A stretch of 64,000 bases of DNA from Saccharopolyspora_C sp040643635 (GTDB taxonomy: Bacteria; Actinomycetota; Actinomycetes; Mycobacteriales; Pseudonocardiaceae): NCBI RefSeq assembly GCF_040643635.1, contig NZ_JBEYUS010000004.1:1-64000 (forward strand), read 5' to 3'. Position 1 is the first letter of the stretch. Every line of letters starts with the position of its first letter. The notes under the pieces were generated by a model that was given only the letters and a program-made list of their open reading frames with translations, made no database searches and had not been told where the DNA came from. Both the position numbers and the translations under genes were made by a program. This document shows positions 1 through 7,611 of this stretch, piece by piece.

Positions 1-48
1 GTGGCGAGGTCCTTCTTGGCCTGTTCCGACTGGATCTCACCGGTGCGC

Positions 49-84
49 CGGACCGTTCATCCAGCTCTACTGGACGAACGGTCC
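49..84. terminator. Hairpin of the GAACGGTCCGTTC repeat family, probable terminator
   Basis: Arms at 49-64 and 69-84 are complementary at 15 of 16 positions with a 4-nt loop. The hairpin begins 6 nt beyond the stop codon of the minus-strand DUF4326 gene. It lacks a T-tract, which is common for actinobacterial terminators. The same palindrome recurs near 41.15, 51.1 and 52.5-52.8 kb, mostly at gene ends. Confidence 0.6.
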
Positions 85-90
85 GTTCAC

Positions 91-495
91 TCAGTGCGCG
101 CGGTGGGCCAGGACGTCGGCGTGGCACTGCTCCGGGGCGCACCAGCAGCCCAGCGCGCGGCCGTTCAGCTCGCCCTCGTGCAGGCGCTGGAGCAGCTCCG
201 GTTGCTCATCGAGCCACTGCTCGTAGTGCTGCACCATCGCCGCCCGGTCGTGCTTGGCCTCCTTGACGAACGGGCTGGCGAAGTCGGACGCCGGCCACGA
301 GTGGCGCGGACCGGAATGGCCCACGTACGTCAGCAGGCCCTCCCGCTCCAGCCACGGCAGCAGGTGCCGGTGCGGCCCGCTCTTGCGGACGTTGACGACG
401 GTGGCGCGGCCGTCGAGCAGCTGGCTCGCCCGCTCCCGCTCGTCATCGGTCCAGTTCGCCGCCTCCGACGGCAGCTGGGCCGGTTGCTCCGCCAT
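91..495 (-). CDS. DUF4326 domain-containing protein
   Basis: A 134-residue protein matching the DUF4326 family. Visible family features are an N-terminal VVNVRKSGPH stretch (about 33-42), a middle SPFVKEAKHDR segment, and a C-terminal cysteine/histidine motif (LGCWCAPEQCHADVLA, about 115-130) that suggests metal binding. The biochemical role of the family is not established; homologues occur in phage and bacterial genomes. The ATG start has a strong AGGGGGTGA ribosome binding site. It lies 44 nt downstream of the NADP-reductase gene and is probably co-transcribed with it, ending before a strong hairpin. Confidence 0.85.
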   Translation of the reverse strand: MAEQPAQLPSEAANWTDDERERASQLLDGRATVVNVRKSGPHRHLLPWLEREGLLTYVGHSGPRHSWPASDFASPFVKEAKHDRAAMVQHYEQWLDEQPELLQRLHEGELNGRALGCWCAPEQCHADVLAHRAH

Positions 496-539
496 CGCCG
501 CTCACCCCCTGCGCACCGGGTTGCCGCGCGGTCCGCCGC

Positions 540-1205
540 TCACACGTCGGTGATGCGGAGCCCGGCGTGCGCCTTGTAGCGGCGGTTGATCGCGATGAGG
601 TTCGCGGTCAGCGCCTCCACCTGGTGGGCGTTGCGCAACCGGCCGCCGAAGAGACCGCGCACCCCGGGGATCACGTCGGCGAGCCCGCGCACCACGTCGG
701 TGGCCTCCCGGTCATCGCCGAGCACCAGCACGTCCAGGTCGACGTGGTCCACCGACAGGTCCGCCAGGGTCACCGCCGAGACGTGGTGGAACGCGGCGGT
801 CACCCGCGAATCCGGCAGCAGCGCGGCGGCCTGCTGCGCGGCGCTGCCCTCCGGCACGTCCAGCGCGAACGGCCCCTGCTTGTCAAAGCCGAGCGGGTTC
901 ACGCAATCGACGACGATCTTGCCGGCGAGGGGTTCGCGCAACGCGGCCAAGGTGTCGGCGTGCGCGTCCCACGGCAGCGCGGCCAGCACGATGTCGGCGG
1001 CCGCGGCGCAGGCCGCGTTGTCGGCACCGTCGACGCGGCCGCCGGAGATCTCGGCGATCTCGCGCGCGGCGTCCTGGGCCCGCTCGGCCTTGCGCGAACC
1101 GATCACCACGTGCAGGCCCGCCGCGGCCCACCTGATCGCCAGCCCCCTGCCCTGGGCGCCGGTGCCCCCGAGCACACCGACGGTCATCTCGCGCACCTCA
1201 GCCAC
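540..1205 (-). CDS. npdG: NADPH-dependent F420 reductase family protein (NpdG/Fno-like)
   Basis: About 221 residues. It opens with a Rossmann fold (MTVGVLGGTGAQGRGLAIRW) followed by an SRK motif that would bind the 2'-phosphate of NADP. The middle (VLAALPWDAHADTL, VVDCVNPLGFDKQG) and the C-terminal LTANLIAINRRYKAHAGLRI segment match the archaeal Fno/actinobacterial NpdG family, which exchanges hydride between NADP(H) and coenzyme F420. A longer reading frame exists upstream, but I chose GTG at 1205 because GAGGAGG sits 6 nt before it; an internal ATG at 1187 is an alternative. Soluble enzyme; the F420 assignment is by family similarity. Confidence 0.85.
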   Translation of the reverse strand: MAEVREMTVGVLGGTGAQGRGLAIRWAAAGLHVVIGSRKAERAQDAAREIAEISGGRVDGADNAACAAAADIVLAALPWDAHADTLAALREPLAGKIVVDCVNPLGFDKQGPFALDVPEGSAAQQAAALLPDSRVTAAFHHVSAVTLADLSVDHVDLDVLVLGDDREATDVVRGLADVIPGVRGLFGGRLRNAHQVEALTANLIAINRRYKAHAGLRITDV

Positions 1206-1365
1206 GACGGGCCTCCTCGTTGTCACCTTGCGACGCTGCCCTTCCACGATCCGCATCCGGCGGACCCGGCGCTAGACGGACCCGCTGTGCTCATGCCCAC
1301 TGAACGAGTCCACCCTCTCGAACCCGATCTCACCCGTTCGCACTACCCCCGGGAAGTGGATCTAG

Positions 1366-1410
1366 GTGCGGCCGTCTCCTCCCCCAGTACCCGAGCAGCA
1401 CCGGCCGCAC
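1366..1410. terminator. Possible terminator hairpin downstream of the RNB gene
   Basis: A perfect 9-bp inverted repeat, GTGCGGCCG (1366-1374) with CGGCCGCAC (1402-1410), and a 27-nt loop. It lies 27 nt beyond the minus-strand RNB stop codon. No T-tract follows, so the terminator role is only inferred from position. Confidence 0.3.
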
Positions 1411-1436
1411 GCGAAGGGATGGGGAGGACCGACCGA

Positions 1437-2918
1437 TCAGGCGGTGGTGAAGGTGACCTCGCGCCGATGCGGATCGGCCTCGGTGAGGCGGACCCGGATG
1501 CGCTGGCCCTCGGTGAGGTCCTCGCCCGCGCAGCGCGCGATCACCGGCGGCTCGGGGATGAACACCTCGCCGTCGCCGGACCCGGTCCGCAGCACCGTCG
1601 CCGGGAACACCGACCCCACCCGGCCGGCCAGCGACCACGCCTGCGCCTGCGCGAGGCACGCCCGCTCCACCTGCGTCGCCACCCGGTCCGAGGAGCCCAT
1701 CGCCGAGGGCAGCGCGGGCAGCGCCTCCCGCACCCACTCCGGCACCGGCGAACCCGAACTCACCGCCAGGCACACCTCCGCGCCGTAGCGGTCCACCAGT
1801 CGCCGCAGCGGCGCCGTCACGTGCGCGTAGGCCGCACCGATCCCCGCGTGCCGCGGTTTCGGCGGCGGCCCCGCGTCGAACGACGTGTACCCGGCGCCGC
1901 GCAGCAACCGCGTGGCCGCCACGTGCACCGCCAACGCCTCCGGCCGCACCGGGTCCAGCCCGGCCAGCGCCTCGGCGGGCGGCAGGTCCTCCGGCCACTC
2001 CACGCCCAGCCGGGCCGCGGACCGGCGCAGCGCCGCCACCGTCGGCGGCTCCGGATCGGGCACCGTGCGCAAGATCCCGACCCCGGCGTCCAGCATCATC
2101 TCCGCCGCGCACATGCCGGTGAGCAGGGAGATCTCCGCGTTCCACTCCTCCACGACCAGCCGCGGCCGCAACGCGACCCGCCAGCCGCCCGCGCCGTCCG
2201 ACTCCACCTGCTGCTCCGGCAACCCCAGTTCGATGGCACCGCGCCGCACCGCCTGCTCGCGGCGCAACCGGCCCACCACCGGCAGCAGCTCGATCGCCGG
2301 GTGCGCGACCCCGGCCCGCAGCGACCGCTGCACCGCCTCGTAGTCCAGCTGCGCGACCGACCGCACCCAGGCCCGCCGGACCTGCGCGGAGGTCGCCACC
2401 CCGTCGGCATCCAGGTCGATCGTCCACAGCACCGCCGCCCGCACCTGGTCGGGCAGCAGGCTCGCCGCGCCCTCCGATAACAGCGTCGGGTGCAGCGGCA
2501 CGTTCCCGTCCGGCAGGTACAGCGTCTGGCCGCGGCGGCGCACCTCCGCGTCCAGCGCCCCGCCGGGGCGGACGAAGGCGGCCACGTCGGCGATCGCGTA
2601 CTGCACGCGGAAACCGGTGCCGCGGCGGGCCAGCAGCACCGCTTGGTCCAGGTCCTTGGCGCCCACCGGATCCACCGTGACCAGCGGGAGCTCGGTGGCG
2701 TCGACCCGGTCGGCCTCGAACAGGGGTTGCGCGACGCTCTGCTCCACCTCGCCGAGCGCGGCGGTGGGGAACTCGGTGGGCAGGCCGAAATCGGTGCGGA
2801 CGGCGGAGAAATCACATCCGTCGGCGGAACGGCGCGGCCGCGGGGTGCGGCCGGAACCGCGGTCGGGGGCTGCGTCGGCATCGGTACCACCACGTGGTGC
2901 CCGCGCCGCCGTCGCCAT
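1437..2918 (-). CDS. RNB-domain exoribonuclease (RNase II/R family)
   Basis: 493 residues, shorter than RNase R because cold-shock and S1 domains are reduced or absent. The catalytic block TVDPVGAKDLDQAVLL (about 80-95) aligns with the RNase II active site; the fourth acidic position is glutamine (DLDQ), as seen in many actinobacterial RNB proteins. LYLPDGNVPLHPTLLSEGAASLLP and the C-terminal HAGIGAAYAHVTAPLRRLVDRYGAEVC region (about 385-410) are the other conserved RNB elements. Predicted to degrade RNA 3' to 5' in the cytoplasm. The first 35 residues are basic and low-complexity. It is followed upstream, in the same direction, by a small conserved gene. Confidence 0.88.
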   Translation of the reverse strand: MATAARAPRGGTDADAAPDRGSGRTPRPRRSADGCDFSAVRTDFGLPTEFPTAALGEVEQSVAQPLFEADRVDATELPLVTVDPVGAKDLDQAVLLARRGTGFRVQYAIADVAAFVRPGGALDAEVRRRGQTLYLPDGNVPLHPTLLSEGAASLLPDQVRAAVLWTIDLDADGVATSAQVRRAWVRSVAQLDYEAVQRSLRAGVAHPAIELLPVVGRLRREQAVRRGAIELGLPEQQVESDGAGGWRVALRPRLVVEEWNAEISLLTGMCAAEMMLDAGVGILRTVPDPEPPTVAALRRSAARLGVEWPEDLPPAEALAGLDPVRPEALAVHVAATRLLRGAGYTSFDAGPPPKPRHAGIGAAYAHVTAPLRRLVDRYGAEVCLAVSSGSPVPEWVREALPALPSAMGSSDRVATQVERACLAQAQAWSLAGRVGSVFPATVLRTGSGDGEVFIPEPPVIARCAGEDLTEGQRIRVRLTEADPHRREVTFTTA

Positions 2919-2924
2919 CGGAGT

Positions 2925-3110
2925 TCAGTCCCCCTCGGACCAGCGGCGATCGGCTTCGTCGGCGGCCTCGGTGCGCTCCTGCGCCAGCTCGAGCGCGTGC
3001 TCGGCGGCGGCACGGTCCGCGTACGGCCCCAGCCGGTCGGCGGCGCGGCATCCCGCGGCGGGCTCGACCTGCTGATGCTTCAGGCAGAAGTACCAACCAT
3101 CTCGGGCCAT
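2925..3110 (-). CDS. Small conserved actinobacterial protein
   Basis: About 61 residues starting MARDGWYFCLKHQQVEP. The frame extends upstream, but the ATG at 3110 begins the conserved MARDGWYFCLKH block and has a GAGG element about 9 nt before it. One CxxxH-type pair (CLKH) and a later cysteine (GCRAADRLGPY) hint at a small metal-binding or structural protein. No function is known to me. It ends 6 nt before the RNB ribonuclease start, so the two are probably co-transcribed. Confidence 0.7.
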   Translation of the reverse strand: MARDGWYFCLKHQQVEPAAGCRAADRLGPYADRAAAEHALELAQERTEAADEADRRWSEGD

Positions 3111-3172
3111 GCGTCGAGCCTCGCACGCGGGACCGCTCCGTGTCACGCCTCCGGACGGCGCACCCGCCGCGC

Positions 3173-3658
3173 TCACCACGCAGGAGGCGGTGGAGCGCCC
3201 GGCGCGGGCGGCGGGCCGGGCGGCCGTCCGGGCGGCGGGCCGCCCGGGTGCTGCCGCGGCGGGATCGGGTCCAGGCAGGACACCAGGACCTGCCTGCTCT
3301 CGGGGTTCTCGATGCGGCGGCCGTCGCGCAGCCGGTACTCCAGCTCACCGCTGTCGCCGACCTCCACGGTGCAGCCGACCTCGGCGAGCTGGTCGTCGTC
3401 CAGGTCCACCAGCCGCTCGTACCGCGACGGCACCACCCGGTACACCGGCCATTGCAGGTGCCCGAAGGCCTGGTGGAACTCGGCGAGCAGGTGGCGCATG
3501 TGCTGCTGCCACGGCAGCGGCATCGATTCCGCCAGCGAGCGCGGCAGCACCGCGTACCCGGCGTCGACCCCGTGCCCCGCGCGGGAGAGGTAGTCGCCCA
3601 GCGGCGTGCTGGACGCCGGAGGTGCCGAACGCCTCGGAATGGGGTCTGGGGTGAACAT
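3173..3658 (-). CDS. Hypothetical protein with proline-rich tail
   Basis: 161 residues. The folded part (about 10-120) carries HMRHLLAEFHQAFGHLQWPVYRVVPSRYERLVDLDDDQL; the last 35 residues are proline/glycine-rich and probably disordered. The ATG at 3658 is preceded by GGGAGGA at good spacing. I do not recognise a family with an assigned function; similar proteins are common in actinobacterial genomes. It lies upstream of, and in the same direction as, the small protein and the RNB gene. Confidence 0.65.
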   Translation of the reverse strand: MFTPDPIPRRSAPPASSTPLGDYLSRAGHGVDAGYAVLPRSLAESMPLPWQQHMRHLLAEFHQAFGHLQWPVYRVVPSRYERLVDLDDDQLAEVGCTVEVGDSGELEYRLRDGRRIENPESRQVLVSCLDPIPPRQHPGGPPPGRPPGPPPAPGAPPPPAW

Positions 3659-3894
3659 GCTTCCTCCCGGAGTAGGACACACCGCGGGACTCGCACCGCT
3701 CGGCGGTGCTCGTCCCGCACGCGGCGGAGCGGGCCGCGGACCCGCGCGCCGCCGGAGCGGGCCGACGAACGGCCCGCGACCAAGATTGCCACAGCGGACC
3801 GCCACGATCAGCGGTCCGAACCATCCCGGAGATCGTGTCGCAGCGCGAGCGAACCGTCACCGCGCGTGCTGCTGACCCGGATGCTCCGGGGCCG

Positions 3895-4980
3895 CTACAC
3901 CGGCTGCCGCACCGGGGTCTGGCCCGGTTGCCCGCCGGGTCCCGTCTCCGGGACCGCGGGCTGCTCGCCGCCCGGAGCGGGCTGGATCGTGGGCTGCGCG
4001 GCCGGAGCCGGTTCGTCCGCGGCCGGGCGCACCACCATCGGCAGCAGCTCCCCGCCGTCCCACAGCTCGGTGCGCTCCACCGACTCGCCCGGCTGCGGCG
4101 CGTGCAGCACCTGGTCGTCGCCCAGGTACAGCGCCACGTGGTGGATCGCCCCCGGTTCCCGGCCCGCGCCCCAGAACACGAGGTCACCGGGCTGGGCCTG
4201 GTTCAGCGGGATGTGCGCGCCGCCCTCCGCGTACTGCGAGCGGGAGTACTTCGGGATGGTCACCCCGGACTCCTTCCAGGCCATCTGCGTCAGCCCGGAG
4301 CAGTCGAACGAGTCCGGACCCGCCGCGCCCCACACGTACGGCTTGCCGACCTGCTGGTCGGCGAAGCTGATCGCCTTGGTGGCCAGCACCCCGGCCGCCG
4401 GCAGGTTCTCGCAGCCGCTGAACCCGGCCACGTTGCCCTCGACGCTGACCAGGTGCGCCGCCATCGGCTCCCACTCGTGGTAGCGCAGCGGGTAGGCGGA
4501 GCGCTCCACGCGCTGCGCCGCGGTGCCCGGCTGCAGCTGCTCCCAGCCCGGCACCTCCAGCAGCACGTCGTAGAACTTGTTGATCTGGTACTCGACGTTC
4601 GTGACCTGCGCGACGCTGCCCCAGCCCATCGACGGCCGCATCTGGAAGATGCCCAGCGAGTCCCGGTCGCCGTGGGTCAGGTTCGACAGGTTCGACTCGG
4701 TCTTGCCCGCCTGGATCGCGATCTGCCAGGCCCGCGGCGGCAGCTTCCGCTGCTGGCCGACCTTGATGATCTCCTTGGCGATCAGCACCGACTCCTGGTC
4801 GAGGCCGCCCGCGTCGCGCTCCCCGCGGCCCGCGCCGTCCCCGGACGGGCCGAGCCCCGAACTGCACTCCGACCAGCTCTGACCGCCCTGCATGCCGGAG
4901 AGCACGACCACGAACGCGCCCAGCCCGACCAGCCCGGCGAAGCCGGACAGCACCACGACGAGGACCAAGAACTTCCGCAT
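3895..4980 (-). CDS. NlpC/P60 cell-wall hydrolase with lytic-transglycosylase-like domain (T4SS-associated)
   Basis: 361 residues. One N-terminal membrane anchor (about 4-28), then an SLT/lysozyme-like region (about 62-175) with ESNLSNLTHGDRDSLGIFQM, and a C-terminal NlpC/P60 domain. The catalytic cysteine is Cys227 in DSFDCSGL, the histidine is His280 or His281 in AIHHVALYLG, and a third polar residue is His293 in LHAPQPG. This is a two-domain peptidoglycan-cutting enzyme of the kind found in Gram-positive conjugation systems, where it opens the wall for the channel. It is the last gene of the secretion operon, 1 nt from the preceding gene, and ends in a short PQ/PG-rich tail. Confidence 0.87.
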   Translation of the reverse strand: MRKFLVLVVVLSGFAGLVGLGAFVVVLSGMQGGQSWSECSSGLGPSGDGAGRGERDAGGLDQESVLIAKEIIKVGQQRKLPPRAWQIAIQAGKTESNLSNLTHGDRDSLGIFQMRPSMGWGSVAQVTNVEYQINKFYDVLLEVPGWEQLQPGTAAQRVERSAYPLRYHEWEPMAAHLVSVEGNVAGFSGCENLPAAGVLATKAISFADQQVGKPYVWGAAGPDSFDCSGLTQMAWKESGVTIPKYSRSQYAEGGAHIPLNQAQPGDLVFWGAGREPGAIHHVALYLGDDQVLHAPQPGESVERTELWDGGELLPMVVRPAADEPAPAAQPTIQPAPGGEQPAVPETGPGGQPGQTPVRQPV

Positions 4981-4981
4981 G

Positions 4982-5560
4982 TCAGCTCACCTTGTTGTAG
5001 CCGGAAACGCGCCATCCCTGTTCGGTTCGCATCACGTCGACCTCGATGTCCCCGGCGTCGGTGGGCAGCCGGGCCGCGATCGAGTTCGCGGTGGAGCTCA
5101 ACGACACCGCGGGCCCGGTGATCCGGGTCGACGGCACGTTCGCCGGATCCACCGAGGTCATCACCGTGATGAACTCGTCGGTCGTGTAGGGCCGCAGCGA
5201 CTCCACCCACTTCCCGGCGGGCGTGCCCGGCGGGTGCGTCGCCCACTTGGCGCCCCACGCCTCCACCACGCGCAGCCCCGCCGGATCGGGCGGGACCGGC
5301 GCGGGCGGCGTGTTCGGCACCGAGATCCGCGGCGGCGCGGGCGTCGGGCTCGGGGGCGCCGGGGCGGCCTGCTGCTCGGTGCCGTCCGGCTGGTAGCGGT
5401 AGTTCCGCGCCAGCGGCGGCTCCGGCAGCATGAGCCCGACCGCGGTGGCGACGGCCGCCAGCACGATCACCGCGGTCACCAGGTGCTTGGGCGAGCGCAG
5501 CGGCCAGCCCCACAGCCTCCGGTAGACCGCGGCGCGTCCCCGATGCGTCCGGATCGGCAT
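4982..5560 (-). CDS. TcpC/VirB8-like conjugal transfer protein
   Basis: 192 residues: short cytoplasmic N-terminus, one transmembrane helix (about 27-46), a proline-rich spacer (about 65-95), and a C-terminal extracytoplasmic domain of about 95 residues with VEAWGAKWATHPPG and GDIEVDVMRTEQGWRVSGYN. The topology and the NTF2-like C-terminal pattern resemble TcpC/VirB8 scaffold proteins of Gram-positive type IV secretion systems. Assignment relies on topology and operon position. ATG with a GAAGGGG ribosome site. Confidence 0.6.
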   Translation of the reverse strand: MPIRTHRGRAAVYRRLWGWPLRSPKHLVTAVIVLAAVATAVGLMLPEPPLARNYRYQPDGTEQQAAPAPPSPTPAPPRISVPNTPPAPVPPDPAGLRVVEAWGAKWATHPPGTPAGKWVESLRPYTTDEFITVMTSVDPANVPSTRITGPAVSLSSTANSIAARLPTDAGDIEVDVMRTEQGWRVSGYNKVS

Positions 5561-5643
5561 GGCCCGTACCCCTTCACCCGGCCGGTCGGGTTCGCGCCCG
5601 CCCGGCCCGCTGCAGCTGTCGAATCACCGGTCGCGGCCGATCA

Positions 5644-7611
5644 TCAATCCCCATCGGCCACCTCCAAGCCCCGGGACGGCCGGTACACCACGTACACCGG
5701 CTTGCCCGCGACCACTTCCATGTCGGCGCGGCGCGGCGCGGTCGGCTCCGCCTGCGCCGGGATCGGGGAGCTGTCCGCGCGGGACGGCACCAGCACCGGC
5801 TCCTCCCGCCGGTCCCAGGAGGCGTCCGCGACGGGCGCGGTGTCCACGACGCGGCTCGGCCTGCCCTCCGGCAGCGCCGCCGCCGGGCCGCCGGGGCGCC
5901 GGGACTCGGCGGGACCGGACGCGGGCAGCGCGGGCGACACCGCGCCGCCACCGGTCGGGGAACCGCTGCCGGGCAGCGCCGCCCACGGGCCGCCCTGCCG
6001 GTCCAGCCGCTGCGCGGTCACGGACATCGTCTGGTGGTCGGCCTCCGGACGGGTCTGGCGCCTGCCGCGCTGCCCGGCCGGGTCCGGCGGCGGCGCGTCC
6101 GGATCGGACTCGCGCACCTGCTCCCAGAAGTCGCCGCTCGGATCGTCGGCGGGCCTGCGGCCGCGGAACCGGCCGAACACGCCGCGGGGCTGCGCCACGC
6201 CGCCGGAACCGCCGATCGAGAGCTGCACCATCTGCCCCATCCGGCGGACCGGTTTGCCGAGCATGATGAACACGATCGTCACCAGCCCGGCCAGCAGGAT
6301 CTGCGTCAACACCGGGAAACCGCGCAGCGGGTTGAAGATCCACGCCAGCACCCAGGTGTGCAGCCCGGCCATCGCCGAGATCACCAGCACGTTCAACATC
6401 GCCGCGCCGCCCACGCGGCCCACGGCGCGCAGGATCTGGTGGTTCAGCAGCGCCACCAGGCCGATCAGCGGCCCGGCCAGGATCAGCACCCGCAGCAGGA
6501 CCTGCGCCAGCAGGATCGCGGCCTTCGCCATCAGCTGGAACGAGGCGAACGAGAGGCTCTGCACCACCGACAGCATCGCCGCGCCGACGCGGCTGCCGTC
6601 CTTGCCCTGGAAGTAGCCGTAGGCGCTGGTCGAGCTGAGCTGCCCGGCGACGTTGGTGAACGCCGTCTCCTTCGGCGTCGACGGGCCCGCGTCCGCGCCG
6701 GCCGCCACTTCCTGCTTCGTCCACGCCTGGGCCCGCAGCAGCTCGCGGCCGTACCGCTCGGCCTGCGGGGTGTCCGGCGAGCCGAACTCGCCGCGCAGCC
6801 AGTTCCGGTAGATCACCTGGTGGTGCAGCACCGTCGGCAGCGTGTTCGCCTCGTCCACCCCGACCTGCTGGAGGAACCCGGCCTGCACCGCCGACGTGCC
6901 GGTGATCACCACTTCGTCCAGCGCGTGCGTGTAGATCATCGGGGTGAGGTAGGTGGCGGAGGCGAACCACAACCCGGCCAGCGCCCACATGGTGCGCTTG
7001 CCGATCGAAGCCAGGTCGCCCTGCCAGATGTAGCGGAACAGCAGCACCGCCAGCACGAGCGCCGCCACCCCGAACCACGGCGTGAACACGCTGTCGTACA
7101 GCGCGACCGTGCCGGTGGCGATCAGGTCGTCCAGCGGGCCCATCAGCTCGCCGTTGAGCAGCGCGTAGTGCAGCCCGTTGGTCGCGCCCACCAGGTTCTT
7201 CGAGATGTTGAACAGCTCGTTGCCCAGCCAGGTGTCGACCAGCGCGTTCGGGTTCATCACGCCCTGCGGGCCGCAGCCGAGCCCGTAGGTGTGCCACACC
7301 AGGCCCGCGTAGCCGACCTCGTCGTAGGCGGTGCCCGGCTGACCGGAGCCCAGCGGAGCCGGGTCGATCGCGCCGACCATGCCGGAACCGGGCCGCTCCG
7401 GGCTCGGCGGCTCCGAGCAGTCCAGGCTCTGCGCCGAGGCCGGGGCCCCGATCAGCGCCTGGATCGCCACGAGCGCGCCCACCAGCAGCACCGCCGAGCG
7501 GCGGCCGCGGGCGCGCTCCGCCGGGCGCCGCCGGGACAGCACTCGTTTCGCGGCCCACACCACCGCCACGATCACCGCCGCCATGATCGTGGGCGCGGCC
7601 AGCGCGCTCAC
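5644..7611 (-). CDS. TrbL/VirB6-like multispanning membrane protein
   Basis: 655 residues. It begins with a GTG that overlaps the stop of the upstream ATPase gene (GTGA). Two hydrophobic helices occupy the first 60 residues and end at an ASAQ-type cleavage site, followed by an extracytoplasmic stretch and a block of about five to seven transmembrane helices (about 140-460). The C-terminal 190 residues are proline-, arginine- and aspartate-rich and probably cytoplasmic and disordered. Such proteins form the inner-membrane channel of type IV secretion systems. Translational coupling to the VirB4-like ATPase supports that role. Confidence 0.75.
   Translation of the reverse strand: MSALAAPTIMAAVIVAVVWAAKRVLSRRRPAERARGRRSAVLLVGALVAIQALIGAPASAQSLDCSEPPSPERPGSGMVGAIDPAPLGSGQPGTAYDEVGYAGLVWHTYGLGCGPQGVMNPNALVDTWLGNELFNISKNLVGATNGLHYALLNGELMGPLDDLIATGTVALYDSVFTPWFGVAALVLAVLLFRYIWQGDLASIGKRTMWALAGLWFASATYLTPMIYTHALDEVVITGTSAVQAGFLQQVGVDEANTLPTVLHHQVIYRNWLRGEFGSPDTPQAERYGRELLRAQAWTKQEVAAGADAGPSTPKETAFTNVAGQLSSTSAYGYFQGKDGSRVGAAMLSVVQSLSFASFQLMAKAAILLAQVLLRVLILAGPLIGLVALLNHQILRAVGRVGGAAMLNVLVISAMAGLHTWVLAWIFNPLRGFPVLTQILLAGLVTIVFIMLGKPVRRMGQMVQLSIGGSGGVAQPRGVFGRFRGRRPADDPSGDFWEQVRESDPDAPPPDPAGQRGRRQTRPEADHQTMSVTAQRLDRQGGPWAALPGSGSPTGGGAVSPALPASGPAESRRPGGPAAALPEGRPSRVVDTAPVADASWDRREEPVLVPSRADSSPIPAQAEPTAPRRADMEVVAGKPVYVVYRPSRGLEVADGD

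Noticed and set aside
1..48. Possible coding fragment at the left edge (minus strand reads TGEIQSEQAKKDLA)
   Set aside because: A stop precedes it without an available start codon and only about 16 codons are visible, so it cannot be assigned.
567..2480. 637-codon open frame on the plus strand
   Set aside because: Antisense to the F420-type reductase and RNB genes; composition is typical of shadow frames in high-GC DNA.
5624..7558. 644-codon minus-strand frame overlapping the TrbL-like gene
   Set aside because: Out of frame with the real gene, Gly/Ala/Arg-rich, and lacks membrane helices; the true frame has clear transmembrane segments and start-stop coupling.
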